Source of the DNA: Pseudothioclava sp033100795
GTDB taxonomy: Bacteria; Pseudomonadota; Alphaproteobacteria; Rhodobacterales; Rhodobacteraceae
Reading direction: 5' to 3'
Length of the DNA stretch: 64,000 nt
Assembly (NCBI RefSeq): GCF_033100795.1
Contig: NZ_JAWLVI010000001.1
Location: forward strand, 248,001 to 312,000
This document shows positions 25,134 through 33,238 of the stretch, one piece after another; positions within the stretch are counted from its first letter, which is position 1, and each line of letters opens with the position of its first letter. The position numbers and the translations under genes are program-made. Below the pieces are notes generated by a model. The model was not told where the DNA came from. It ran no database searches and worked only from the letters and a program-made list of their open reading frames with translations.

Positions 25134-25777
25134 CCGACACGACCGACGACAAACCCGTGCGCGACAGCCTGTTCGAGGCGCCGCCTTTGGCCGAACAGGA
25201 ACGGATGGTGGAGGCGATCCTCTTTGCCTCGGCCGAGCCTGTGACGCTGCGCGAGATGGAAGAACGTATGCCACATGGGTGCGATCCCAAAGCCGCGCTT
25301 GAACACTTGCGCAAACGCTATGACGGGCGCGGCGTGCGTGTGATGCAGATCAACGAGGCATGGGCGATCCGCACCGCGCCCGACCTTGGGTTTCTGATGC
25401 AAAAGGAAACGGTCGAAGAGAAAAAGCTTTCGCGCGCCGCGATCGAGACGCTGGCGATCATCGCCTATCACCAGCCCGTCACCCGCGCCGAGATCGAGGA
25501 AATCCGTGGCGTGGCGGTGTCGCGCGGCACCATCGACCAGTTGTTGGAGATGGAGTGGATCCGCTTTGGCCGCCGCCGCATGACACCAGGCCGTCCGGTG
25601 ACATTTGTCGTGACGCAAGAGTTTCTGGACCACTTCAGCCTTGAAAGCGCGCGCGACCTGCCGGGGCTGAAAGAGCTGCGTCAGGCCGGGCTTCTGGATG
25701 CGCGCCTGATGCCGGGCCGCGAGGATGACGACGACGAGGCGGAGGCCGACGATCAGGCGCAACTGTTTGAAGAGTAA
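25130..25777 (+). CDS. scpB: Segregation and condensation protein B
   Basis: 215 residues from ATG at 25130, which overlaps the scpA stop. Two winged-helix domains are recognisable, with EAILFASAEPVTL (about 28-40), TLAIIAYHQPVTRAEIEEIR and RGTIDQLLEMEWIR. An acidic tail (DDDDEAEADDQ) closes the protein. It binds ScpA and modulates SMC ATPase activity. Confidence 0.94.
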   Translation: MTDTTDDKPVRDSLFEAPPLAEQERMVEAILFASAEPVTLREMEERMPHGCDPKAALEHLRKRYDGRGVRVMQINEAWAIRTAPDLGFLMQKETVEEKKLSRAAIETLAIIAYHQPVTRAEIEEIRGVAVSRGTIDQLLEMEWIRFGRRRMTPGRPVTFVVTQEFLDHFSLESARDLPGLKELRQAGLLDARLMPGREDDDDEAEADDQAQLFEE

Positions 25778-25790
25778 GGGGTAGGGGCGG

Positions 25791-25997
25791 ATGAACCTTA
25801 ATCAGATCATCAATATGGTGCTGCGGATATTGCTGCGGCGCGGGGTGAACTGGGGTGTGAACAAGGGCATCGACCTTGCCGCGGGCAAAGGCAAGGCACC
25901 CGCACAGATGACCGAGGCCGAACGGCAAGAGGCGCAAAACGCCCGCGAACTGGCCAAGCGCGCCCGCAAGGCCGCGCGTCTCACGCGCAGGCTTTAA
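25791..25997 (+). CDS. Small basic protein of unknown function
   Basis: 68 residues starting 13 bp after scpB. Two weakly hydrophobic N-terminal stretches (MNLNQIINMVLRILLRRG) are followed by a Lys/Arg/Ala-rich tail. I do not recognise a named family, although ORFs of this size after scpB are familiar in this group of bacteria. The TAA stop interlocks with the stop of the convergent ABC-F gene. Confidence 0.65.
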   Translation: MNLNQIINMVLRILLRRGVNWGVNKGIDLAAGKGKAPAQMTEAERQEAQNARELAKRARKAARLTRRL

Positions 25998-27847
25998 CCC
26001 GCTTCCGCCAGTTCCAGCTTCTCCAGCGCTTCCATCCAAAGCGCCTCGGCGCGGTCCATCGCCTCGCGCGCCTCGGCGTGTTTCTTCATCCACTTCTCGG
26101 CTTCAGCGGTTTTGCCGGCCTCGTAAAGCGCGCTATCAGCCAGAATTGCGTCAAGCTTTTCAATCATTTCCGAGAGCTTGTTCACGCGATCTTCGCATTT
26201 GCGGACCTCGGAGCGCAGCGCTTGCAGTGCCTCGCGTCCGGGCTTGGCGGGCTTGGGCTTGGCCTCGCTTTTCGGCTTGTCCTCGGGGTCGCCTGCCAGA
26301 AGCTCGGCGCGGTAGGCCTCAAGGTCGCCCGCATAGGGCGCGACCGCGCCGCCCTTGACCAGCCAAAGCCGGTCCGCCACCAGCCCCAGAAGGTGCATGT
26401 CGTGGCTGACAAGGATCACCGCGCCCGAATAGGCGGTCAGCGCCTCGACCAGCGCCTCGCGGCTTTCGATGTCAAGGTGGTTCGTCGGTTCGTCGAGGAT
26501 CAACAGATGCGGCGCGTCATAGGTCGCCAGCAGCAAGGACAGCCGCGCCTTTTGCCCGCCCGAGAGCTTGCGCACCTCGGTTCCGGCCTGATCCGCACCA
26601 AGGCCAAACCCCGCCAGACGGGCGCGCAGCTTGACCTGGCCTTCCTCGGGGAGGACGCGCTGAAGGTGCAACAAGGGCGTTGCGTTCAGGTCCAGCTCGT
26701 CCACCTGATGCTGCGCGAAATAACCGATCCGCAGCTTGGTCGAGCGCGAGATTTTGCCATCCATTACTTCAAGTTTGGCGGCTAACAGCTTGGAAAGGGT
26801 GGATTTTCCTTCGCCATTGCGGCCCAGCAGGGCGATCCGGTCATCCTGGTCGATCCGCAGGTTCAACCGCCGCAGGATCACCCGCTCACCATAGCCGACC
26901 GATGCCCCATCGAGCGCGATGATCGGCGGCGAAAGCTGTTCCGGCTCAGGGAAGGTAAAGACCTGCTTTGCCGCCTCTTCGGGCGCGGTGATCGGCACCA
27001 TCTTTTCCAGCATCTTCACGCGCGATTGCGCCTGCGCGGCCTTGGTTGCCTTGGCCTTGAAACGGTCCACAAAGCTTTGCAGATGGGCGCGCCGTGCCTC
27101 TTGCTTTTTCGCCGCTGCCGCCTGTGCCTCGCGTTTCAGGGCGCGGGTGCGGGCGAAGGTGTCATAACCGCCCTGATAGAGCGTCAGCTTGCGCTCTTCG
27201 AGATGCAGGATCGACCCCACCGCGCGGTTCAGCAGATCGCGGTCGTGCGAAATCACGATCACCGTATGGGGGTATTTCGCGAGATATTGCTCAAGCCAGA
27301 GCGCACCTTCGAGGTCCAGATAGTTGGTCGGTTCGTCCAGCAGCAGAAGGTCGGGCTGCGCGAACAGAACACCGGCAAGCGCCACCCGCATCCGCCAGCC
27401 GCCCGAGAAATCCGAACAGGGACGAAGCTGCGCCTCGGCGTCAAAGCCAAGCCCCTTGAGGATGGCGGATGCCCGCCCCTCGGCGGACCATGCGTCGATG
27501 TCGCTGAGCCGCGTCTGGATTTCCGCAATGCGGGCAGGGTCATGGGCGGTCTCAGCCTCGGCCAGAAGTGCCGCACGCTCGGTATCGGCGGCCAGAACCG
27601 TGTCCAGAAGGCTGGTGGCGGACGATGGCACCTCTTGCGCGACACCGCCGATGCGGGCGCGCATCGGCAGAGAAATCGCCCCGCTTTCGAGCGCGTATTC
27701 GCCACGGATCAGCTTGAATAGCGTGGTTTTTCCAGCCCCGTTCGCCCCCACAAGGCCAACCTTGTGGCCGTTGGGAATGGTGGCGGACGCGCCCTCGAAC
27801 AGGGGGCGGCCTTCGATCGCGAATGTGATGTCGGTGATCCTGAGCAT
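25994..27847 (-). CDS. ABC-F family ATPase (YheS/Uup type)
   Basis: 617 residues from ATG at 27847; a GTG at 27919 would add 24 residues without homology. Two ABC modules in one chain, no membrane segments: Walker A GANGAGKTT (about 35-43) and GRNGEGKST, signatures SGGWRMRVALA and LSGGQKARLS, and two LLLDEPTNYLD/LILDEPTNHLD Walker B boxes. The linker is rich in Arg, Lys and Ala. The C-terminal ~90 residues look coiled-coil. ABC-F proteins act on the ribosome E site; this one lacks any sign of drug-resistance specialisation. Confidence 0.92.
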   Translation of the reverse strand: MLRITDITFAIEGRPLFEGASATIPNGHKVGLVGANGAGKTTLFKLIRGEYALESGAISLPMRARIGGVAQEVPSSATSLLDTVLAADTERAALLAEAETAHDPARIAEIQTRLSDIDAWSAEGRASAILKGLGFDAEAQLRPCSDFSGGWRMRVALAGVLFAQPDLLLLDEPTNYLDLEGALWLEQYLAKYPHTVIVISHDRDLLNRAVGSILHLEERKLTLYQGGYDTFARTRALKREAQAAAAKKQEARRAHLQSFVDRFKAKATKAAQAQSRVKMLEKMVPITAPEEAAKQVFTFPEPEQLSPPIIALDGASVGYGERVILRRLNLRIDQDDRIALLGRNGEGKSTLSKLLAAKLEVMDGKISRSTKLRIGYFAQHQVDELDLNATPLLHLQRVLPEEGQVKLRARLAGFGLGADQAGTEVRKLSGGQKARLSLLLATYDAPHLLILDEPTNHLDIESREALVEALTAYSGAVILVSHDMHLLGLVADRLWLVKGGAVAPYAGDLEAYRAELLAGDPEDKPKSEAKPKPAKPGREALQALRSEVRKCEDRVNKLSEMIEKLDAILADSALYEAGKTAEAEKWMKKHAEAREAMDRAEALWMEALEKLELAEAG

Positions 27848-28012
27848 GGGCGTGGCTTGCCCGAGCGCGCGCGACGCGTCAAGCGGGGTTTCGCGTTTGT
27901 GCGCGGATGGTCCCGACACGGGGTCTTTTCTTCGTTACAGACCCGTGATAGCAGCGCGCCAGAATATAAAACGCGGGCGGCGGGGCCGCCCCTTTATGGA
28001 AAGGGCACTGAC

Positions 28013-28435
28013 ATGGCCACCGAACGCACGCTCTCGATCATCAAGCCGGACGCAACCAAGCGCAACCTCACCGGCAAGATCAACGCCAAATTCGAAGAAG
28101 CTGGTCTGCGCATCGTCGCACAAAAGCGCATCAAGCTGTCGATGGAACAGGCTGGCAAGTTCTACGAAGTCCACAAAGAGCGCCCCTTCTACGGCGAACT
28201 GTGCGAATTCATGGCGTCCGAGCCGGTCGTCGTGCAGGTTCTTGAGGGCGAAAACGCGATCCTGAAAAACCGTGAAGTCATGGGCGCGACCAACCCGGCC
28301 CAGGCTGACGAAGGCACCATCCGCAAAGAGTTCGCTCTGTCGGTTGGCGAAAACTCGGTCCACGGTTCGGATGCGCCGGAAACCGCTGCTCAGGAAATCG
28401 CGTTCTTCTTCTCGGGCCTCGAGCTCGTCGGCTAA
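28013..28435 (+). CDS. ndk: Nucleoside diphosphate kinase
   Basis: 140 residues. Transfers phosphate between nucleoside tri- and diphosphates through a phosphohistidine. His117 in NSVHGSDAPE is the active-site residue and TLSIIKPDATKRN opens the fold. A longer frame reaching 27764 is not needed. Its stop overlaps the stop of the convergent TfoX-type gene by 4 bp. Confidence 0.97.
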   Translation: MATERTLSIIKPDATKRNLTGKINAKFEEAGLRIVAQKRIKLSMEQAGKFYEVHKERPFYGELCEFMASEPVVVQVLEGENAILKNREVMGATNPAQADEGTIRKEFALSVGENSVHGSDAPETAAQEIAFFFSGLELVG

Positions 28436-28770
28436 TCCTTCCGGATAAGCCCGATTTCAGAAAGGGCCGCCTCCAGCCGGAGGTGGCCCTTTTCCGTTTC
28501 AGACGGGCCGGCACCGGATGTGAGCGCGTCAAAGCGTTTGCGCAATGCGGCCTTCTCGGCGCCCTTGCAATCGTTCCACGGGCGCCCCTGAAGCGCCATG
28601 ACGAGGGCGTAATAAGCGATGAAATGGGGGCGGATGCCCGCGCGCAACTTGGCCGCATAGGCCGCATCCGCGCCGATCTTGCGCAGCGTTTCGGCATCGG
28701 GGATGCCCGCGCGGATCAGCCCTTCGGCCATCGCAGGGCCAATGCCTTTGATTGTGGTCAATTCCGTCAT
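28432..28770 (-). CDS. TfoX/Sxy C-terminal-domain protein
   Basis: 112 residues. It contains a helix-hairpin-helix-like start (TTIKGIGPAMAEGLIRAGIP) and the TfoX_C pattern with YYALVMALQGRPWNDC. In TfoX/Sxy this domain accompanies an N-terminal domain involved in competence; here it stands alone, so a competence role is not implied. The C-terminal ~30 residues are variable. Confidence 0.72.
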   Translation of the reverse strand: MTELTTIKGIGPAMAEGLIRAGIPDAETLRKIGADAAYAAKLRAGIRPHFIAYYALVMALQGRPWNDCKGAEKAALRKRFDALTSGAGPSETEKGHLRLEAALSEIGLIRKD

Positions 28771-28827
28771 GATGCTCCCGCTCTTTGGGGCATCATGACG
28801 CGTTGGTCAGGCCAAAAGCAAGTCTGT

Positions 28828-29325
28828 CTATTGCGCGGCCTCAAGCTGTGGTGGCCGCGCGCGCGCGCCGCAGATCGGGATCGACCGCGCCGAGGGAAGT
28901 TGCAGCAGTGCCTCCAGCGCCTCGTTGTTTTCCACAAGGTCTTTCAATGACTTGCGATCCAAAGTTGCATAGAATGCCTCAAGCGCGTCCATTAGCGCAT
29001 CGCGGAACATGCACGCCTCGTGCAGCGGACAGGTATTGGTTTCCAGATCGAAACATTCGGCAAAAGGCAGGTCCGCCTCGAAGGCGCGCAGCACCTGACC
29101 TACGCAAATTTCAGAGGTTGGCCGCGAAAGCCGCAATCCGCCCGAGCGACCCCGCTGAGTCGCGATAAACCCGCGCTGCGCCAGCGTATTGACCACCTGC
29201 GCAAGGTGGTTTTCCGAGGCATTGCAGGCATCCGCAATCTCATGCTTTCGCACGGTTTTCTCGGGGTTAACTGCGCAGAACATCAGCACGCGCATGGCCA
29301 GATTTGTGCGGGTCGTCAATCGCAT
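28828..29325 (-). CDS. Rrf2-family regulator, NsrR-like
   Basis: 165 residues. The winged-helix N-terminus (LTTRTNLAMRVLMFCAV, SENHLAQVVNTL, RGRSGGLRLSR) is Rrf2-type. Three cysteines, C91-x7-C99-x5-C105, match the iron-sulfur cluster ligands of NsrR, a nitric oxide sensor. It is divergent from the SLAC1/TDT gene, with 155 bp between starts containing an FNR-type site. It may regulate itself and that channel in response to NO or iron status. Confidence 0.82.
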   Translation of the reverse strand: MRLTTRTNLAMRVLMFCAVNPEKTVRKHEIADACNASENHLAQVVNTLAQRGFIATQRGRSGGLRLSRPTSEICVGQVLRAFEADLPFAECFDLETNTCPLHEACMFRDALMDALEAFYATLDRKSLKDLVENNEALEALLQLPSARSIPICGARARPPQLEAAQ

Positions 29326-29379
29326 GGGGGCTGTCCTTTTTGTTGCGCCCTTTCTACAGCATAGCGGCGCGCGGGGATT

Positions 29380-29393
29380 TGACCCAGATCAGA
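29380..29393. promoter_or_regulatory. FNR/NNR-type site between the Rrf2 and SLAC1 genes
   Basis: TTGAC-CCAG-ATCAG matches 8 of 10 positions of the FNR/CRP-superfamily consensus TTGAT-N4-ATCAA. It lies 55 bp upstream of the Rrf2 start and 88 bp upstream of the channel start. A similar site stands before the nearby peroxidase gene. Confidence 0.6.
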
Positions 29394-29480
29394 TATCCCA
29401 GATGCACAATTTGTCGCGTTTGCGTTTTCTGGAAATCAAATATATTCCGTGAATTGAATGTGAATTACAGGATCACCCAG

Positions 29481-30464
29481 ATGACAAGCCTCGATCAGAC
29501 GCCGGATGCGCCCGCGCATAGCCGGCTCGAACATTTCCCGATAACGTTTTTCGCCACCACAATGGGGCTTGGCGGGTTCACGCTTGCGCTACGCGCGGGG
29601 GAGGCAGTTCTGGGGCTGCCGAAAGGGCTGTATCTGGTTGGTTTCTGGATTACGGTTCTGGTTTTTTCTTTGGTGTCAATCGGATATGCGGCGAAAGCGA
29701 TGCGGCAATGGCACGCGGTCAAGGCCGAGTGGAACCATCCGGTGCGGCTTAGCTTTTATCCGACGGCATCGGTCTCGATGCTCCTGTTGGCGACCGCTCT
29801 GCTGACGATATCAAAGCCTGCGGCGCTGGCGTTGTGGATGGTCGGAACGGGCTTGCAAGGGGCGTTGACGCTGGCGATTGTGTCGAACTGGATTGGCACC
29901 CGCAGCTTTCAGCACGGGGCGCTGAACCCCGCTTGGTTCATTCCGGCGGTGGGGAATGTGATTGTGCCTGTCGCGGGGGCGCAGCTTGGTTTTGTTGAGA
30001 TCTCGTGGCTGTTCTTCTCGGCGGGGATGATGTTCTGGGTCGTTCTGCTGACGCTGGTGTTCAACCGGCTGGTGTTCCATGACCCGCTGCCCGGGCGCTT
30101 GCAGCCGACGCTGGTGATTATGGTTGCGCCGCCTGCGGTGGCCTTTGTCGCCTGGCTGCGGCTGGTGGGTGAGGTGGACGCTTTCGCCCATATCCTCTTG
30201 TCGCTTGGCTATCTGTTCGCCGCGCTGGTAGCCGTGCAATTGCCGCGCATCTTGCGGCTGCCGTTTGCGATGTCGTTCTGGGCGCTCAGCTTTCCCGTCG
30301 CCTCGCTGACGATTGCGACGCTGCTTTATGCGGAGAACGCCCATTCAGGCGTGCATCTTACGCTTGGGGCGGGGCTGCTTGTGGTGCTGGCGGTGCTGAT
30401 CGCGGGGCTGGTCGGGCGCACGCTTCTGGCGATAGCACGCGGCGAGATCTGTCAGCCGGAATGA
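29481..30464 (+). CDS. SLAC1/TDT-family (TehA-like) anion channel or dicarboxylate transporter
   Basis: 327 residues from ATG at 29481 (AGGATCACCC upstream). About ten membrane segments fill the whole length. FPITFFATTMGLGGFTLALR near the N-terminus is the family's first helix with the conserved glycine. TehA is linked to tellurite tolerance and plant SLAC1 is a nitrate/chloride channel; the natural ion here is unknown. Neighbouring NsrR-like and FNR sites, and the convergent cytochrome c peroxidase, hint at a role in low-oxygen or nitrosative conditions. Confidence 0.86.
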   Translation: MTSLDQTPDAPAHSRLEHFPITFFATTMGLGGFTLALRAGEAVLGLPKGLYLVGFWITVLVFSLVSIGYAAKAMRQWHAVKAEWNHPVRLSFYPTASVSMLLLATALLTISKPAALALWMVGTGLQGALTLAIVSNWIGTRSFQHGALNPAWFIPAVGNVIVPVAGAQLGFVEISWLFFSAGMMFWVVLLTLVFNRLVFHDPLPGRLQPTLVIMVAPPAVAFVAWLRLVGEVDAFAHILLSLGYLFAALVAVQLPRILRLPFAMSFWALSFPVASLTIATLLYAENAHSGVHLTLGAGLLVVLAVLIAGLVGRTLLAIARGEICQPE

Positions 30465-30469
30465 ATGAC

Positions 30470-30495
30470 AAAGGCGGGGTGCTGGCCCCGCCTTT
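30470..30495. terminator. Intrinsic terminator between channel and peroxidase genes
   Basis: A 10-bp stem AAAGGCGGGG / CCCCGCCTTT with loop TGCTGG lies between the two convergent stop codons. Plus-strand T-richness follows at 30500 (TTTTC). Confidence 0.8.
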
Positions 30496-30504
30496 GCCGT
30501 TTTC

Positions 30505-31548
30505 TTACATCGGTGCGGGCAGGGGCGTCGTGGAGGTCCGCACCGGAAGGGTCGGGTGCACGACCTCCGGCTGCTCGCCGGTCAGCGTCGTCAGGAAGGC
30601 GGTGATGTCATCGACTTCCGCCTCGCTCAGCTCTGCACCAAGCTGCGAGTTGGCCATGATCGACACGGCTTCTTTCAGATCCCAGACCTTGCCCGAGTGG
30701 AAATAGGGCGCGGTGATCGCGATGTTGCGAAGCGGGGCGGCACGGAAGACATATTCGTCATCCGCCGTTTCCGAGACCGCAAAGCGGCCCTTGTCACCTT
30801 CGGGCAGAACATTGGCGCCGGGTTTTTCGACCACGCCGAAGGGGTAGTAATCCTGCCCGCCGAAGTTGATCCCGCCGTGGCAAGACGCGCAGCCGGTATC
30901 GACGAAAAGCTGCAAGCCGTTCTTTTCCTGATCCGTAAGCGCGCCGTCTTCGCCCATCAGGAACTGGTCAAAGCGCGAGTTCGGCGTGATGAGGGTTGCT
31001 TCGAACGCCTCGATCGCAAGGGCGAAGTTGTCAAAGCTGATCGGGTCGGGCTGGCCGGGGAAGGCCGCATCGAACCCCTCGACATAGCCCGGCATGGATT
31101 TCAGCGTAGCCACGACGTTATCGGGCGTGTTGTTCATCTCGACGCCTGCCTGCACCGGCCCTTTGGCCTGTTCGGCAAGGTCGGGCGCGCGCCCATCCCA
31201 GAACTGGGCCACGTTGAACACCGCGTTCAGCATGGTCGGCGCGTTGCGCGGGCCTGCCTGCCAGCCGTGCCCGACCGAGGTTTCCAGCCCGTCCACACCG
31301 CCGATCCCGACGTTATGGCACGACTGGCACGAGAAAAGCCCCGATTTCGACATACGCGGATCGAAGAAGAGCTTGGCCCCAAGGTCGACGCGGTCGCGGG
31401 TGATGACGTTGTTTTCAAGCGTGGGGGCTTGAAGCGGGATCGGCTCAAAGAAATCTTTGGCCGTTTCCCGCAGGGCTGCATCATCTGCAAGGGCGGGGGT
31501 TACTAAGACCACCGATGCAAAAAGGGTCGCAGCGCTATACCGTTTCAT
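30505..31548 (-). CDS. Di-heme cytochrome c peroxidase
   Basis: 347 residues from ATG at 31548 (GAGGATTTTCTC upstream). The signal peptide is residues 1-21 (cleavage after PALA), so the enzyme is periplasmic. Two c-type heme sites, C74-QS-C77-H78 and C220-AS-C223-H224, in the BCCP/MauG order are evident, each in a typical context (FFDPRMSKSGLFSCQSCHN; LFVDTGCASCHGG). It reduces hydrogen peroxide with electrons from small c-type cytochromes. The upstream region holds a strong FNR box and two palindromes, listed separately, in line with low-oxygen induction known for related enzymes. Confidence 0.95.
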   Translation of the reverse strand: MKRYSAATLFASVVLVTPALADDAALRETAKDFFEPIPLQAPTLENNVITRDRVDLGAKLFFDPRMSKSGLFSCQSCHNVGIGGVDGLETSVGHGWQAGPRNAPTMLNAVFNVAQFWDGRAPDLAEQAKGPVQAGVEMNNTPDNVVATLKSMPGYVEGFDAAFPGQPDPISFDNFALAIEAFEATLITPNSRFDQFLMGEDGALTDQEKNGLQLFVDTGCASCHGGINFGGQDYYPFGVVEKPGANVLPEGDKGRFAVSETADDEYVFRAAPLRNIAITAPYFHSGKVWDLKEAVSIMANSQLGAELSEAEVDDITAFLTTLTGEQPEVVHPTLPVRTSTTPLPAPM

Positions 31549-31576
31549 GAGAAAATCCTCCGTTGGCTCCGAAAGG

Positions 31577-31589
31577 TAGAATCTTTCTA
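31577..31589. promoter_or_regulatory. 13-bp palindrome proximal to the peroxidase start
   Basis: TAGAATCTTTCTA (arms TAGAA/TTCTA) lies 28 bp upstream of the peroxidase ATG, downstream of the expected promoter. It matches a second palindrome at 31629-31641, with centres 52 bp apart. Confidence 0.45.
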
Positions 31590-31611
31590 AAATCATGGGG
31601 GCGTGAGGAAT

Positions 31612-31625
31612 TTGATCTGGATCAG
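31612..31625. promoter_or_regulatory. FNR-type box upstream of the peroxidase gene
   Basis: TTGAT-CTGG-ATCAG fits the FNR consensus TTGAT-N4-ATCAA at 9 of 10 positions. It lies 63-77 bp before the peroxidase start codon, suitable for activation by an FnrL-like protein. It is bracketed by the two TAGAA palindromes. Confidence 0.72.
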
Positions 31626-31628
31626 AAT

Positions 31629-31641
31629 TAGAATAATTCTA
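31629..31641. promoter_or_regulatory. 13-bp palindrome distal to the peroxidase start
   Basis: TAGAATAATTCTA is symmetric apart from its central base. It follows the FNR box on the plus strand after 3 bp. Shared with the proximal copy are TAGAA and TTCTA arms. The regulator is not known. Confidence 0.45.
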
Positions 31642-31739
31642 GATGTGGCGCGCTGTCGCATGTCTGGCTCTGCCGCCTCTTGACGCGGACGGGCGGGCAG
31701 GCCAGCAATCGGGAAAGCCTTTGGAAAGGGGAGTGCCCG

Positions 31740-32702
31740 ATGGCGCTGGAAGATGCAAAGACGCAGGTCGATATGGCCTTTACCCGCGAGGATAAGCGCG
31801 GGCTGGCTTTTGAAAATGCGTTCGGTGGGGCGTTGAGTGCCTTCCGGCGGCGCTATACCAAGGATTTGACGGGCGTCGATCTGGCGCTGACGGGGCTTCC
31901 CTTCGATCAGGCGGTGACGAACCGGCCGGGTGCGCGCTTCGGGCCGCGCGCGATCCGCGAGGCGAGCGCGCTTCAGGCGTTCGATGCGCCTTACGGCTGG
32001 GGCTATGATCCGATGAGCACGCTCGACATCGTGGATTATGGCGATATGGCCTTTGACTACGCCAATGTGGCCGAGGTGCCCGCCCGCGTTCAGGCGCATA
32101 TCGCGGGGATACTCGCCGCGGGCGCGGGTAGCGTGACCTTTGGCGGCGACCATTTCCTGACCCTGCCGATCCTGCGCGCCTATGCCGAAAAGTTCGGTCC
32201 CGTCGCGCTGATCCAGTTTGACGCGCATTCGGACACATGGGTCGATGACGACCCTGCGCGGATCGACCACGGAACGTTTCTGTATAAGGCGATCAAAGAG
32301 GGCGTCGTTCTGCCCGAGACGACCGTTTCCGTCGGCATCCGCACGGACAACCCCGATACGCTGGGGGTGACGATCCTCGACGCTCCCTCGGTCCATGCGC
32401 AGGGGGTCGAGGCGGCGCTTGCGCGCATCCGCGCGGTGGTGGGGGATCGACCGACCTATATCACCTTTGACATCGATTGCCTTGATCCGGCATTCGCGCC
32501 CGGCACCGGCACGCCGGTCTGGGGCGGTCTGGCAAGCTGGCAGGCGGCGGCCCTGATGCGCGGGCTTGCGGGGGTCAACCTTGTCGGCGGCGATGTGGTC
32601 GAGGTCTCGCCGCCCTATGACACGACGGGGGCCACGGCGATTGCGGGCGCCCATGTCGCGATGGAGCTGATCGCGCTTTACGGCTGGACGCGGCGCGGAT
32701 GA
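31740..32702 (+). CDS. speB: Agmatinase (ureohydrolase family)
   Basis: 320 residues from ATG at 31740. Splits agmatine into putrescine and urea, using two Mn ions. The metal ligands of the arginase fold are all visible: His138 in GGDHF, Asp161/His163/Asp165 in DAHSD and Asp244/Asp246 in DIDCLDP. Guanidinobutyrase or another ureohydrolase activity cannot be excluded, because several enzymes share this fold. It is divergent from the peroxidase gene, and its stop overlaps the DUF1499 gene by ATGA. Confidence 0.87.
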   Translation: MALEDAKTQVDMAFTREDKRGLAFENAFGGALSAFRRRYTKDLTGVDLALTGLPFDQAVTNRPGARFGPRAIREASALQAFDAPYGWGYDPMSTLDIVDYGDMAFDYANVAEVPARVQAHIAGILAAGAGSVTFGGDHFLTLPILRAYAEKFGPVALIQFDAHSDTWVDDDPARIDHGTFLYKAIKEGVVLPETTVSVGIRTDNPDTLGVTILDAPSVHAQGVEAALARIRAVVGDRPTYITFDIDCLDPAFAPGTGTPVWGGLASWQAAALMRGLAGVNLVGGDVVEVSPPYDTTGATAIAGAHVAMELIALYGWTRRG

Positions 32703-33136
32703 GGGTGGTTCTGTTTATCATCGGCGTGCTGGCACTGGTTTCTCTGGTGCTGGTGGGCGAGGCATGGGTGCGGTTTGCGCCCTTGGACGCGGCGCAATTG
32801 CATCGCGTGTCCGGCCCAGAGACCGCGGGCGACTGGCCCGAAAAGGGCGGCTTTACCGCTGTTTTGGCCGTGCCTGATGCGCAAGCCGCGCTAACGTCTG
32901 TGGTTGCCATCGCGCAGGCAGCACCCCGCACCCGCGTTCTGGCGGGCGAGGTGGGCGCGGGACATATCAGCCTTGTCACCCGCACGCCGTTTTGGGGCTT
33001 TCCTGATGTCACGAATATCTGGGTTGCGGAGGAGCGCCTGCATGTCTCGGGGCATCTGGTTTACGGGCGCTCGGATTTCGGCGTGAACCGCGACCGCGTC
33101 GAGGGGTGGCTTCGCGCGGCGGGGCTGCGTGAGTGA
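32699..33136 (+). CDS. DUF1499-domain protein
   Basis: 145 residues. One N-terminal hydrophobic helix (about 3-20) anchors or exports it, and the remainder is a DUF1499 domain (with FVTNIW-like PDVTNIWVAEERLHVSGHLVYGRSD... region around 105-130). Function of the family is not established. It is translationally coupled to speB (ATGA overlap). Confidence 0.78.
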   Translation: MRVVLFIIGVLALVSLVLVGEAWVRFAPLDAAQLHRVSGPETAGDWPEKGGFTAVLAVPDAQAALTSVVAIAQAAPRTRVLAGEVGAGHISLVTRTPFWGFPDVTNIWVAEERLHVSGHLVYGRSDFGVNRDRVEGWLRAAGLRE

Positions 33137-33238
33137 TGTTGCGCGAAGGTCACGGGCGCGCATGACGGGCGCGCGGGGCTTGTGGTGCGCGGGGTGCTTT
33201 CCTATCTCGGGCCGGTGTCGTGCTGGAAGGGGCGGGCC

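Noticed and set aside
28432..28770. Competence gene tfoX
   Set aside because: Only the C-terminal TfoX domain is present; the N-terminal domain required for Sxy function is missing.
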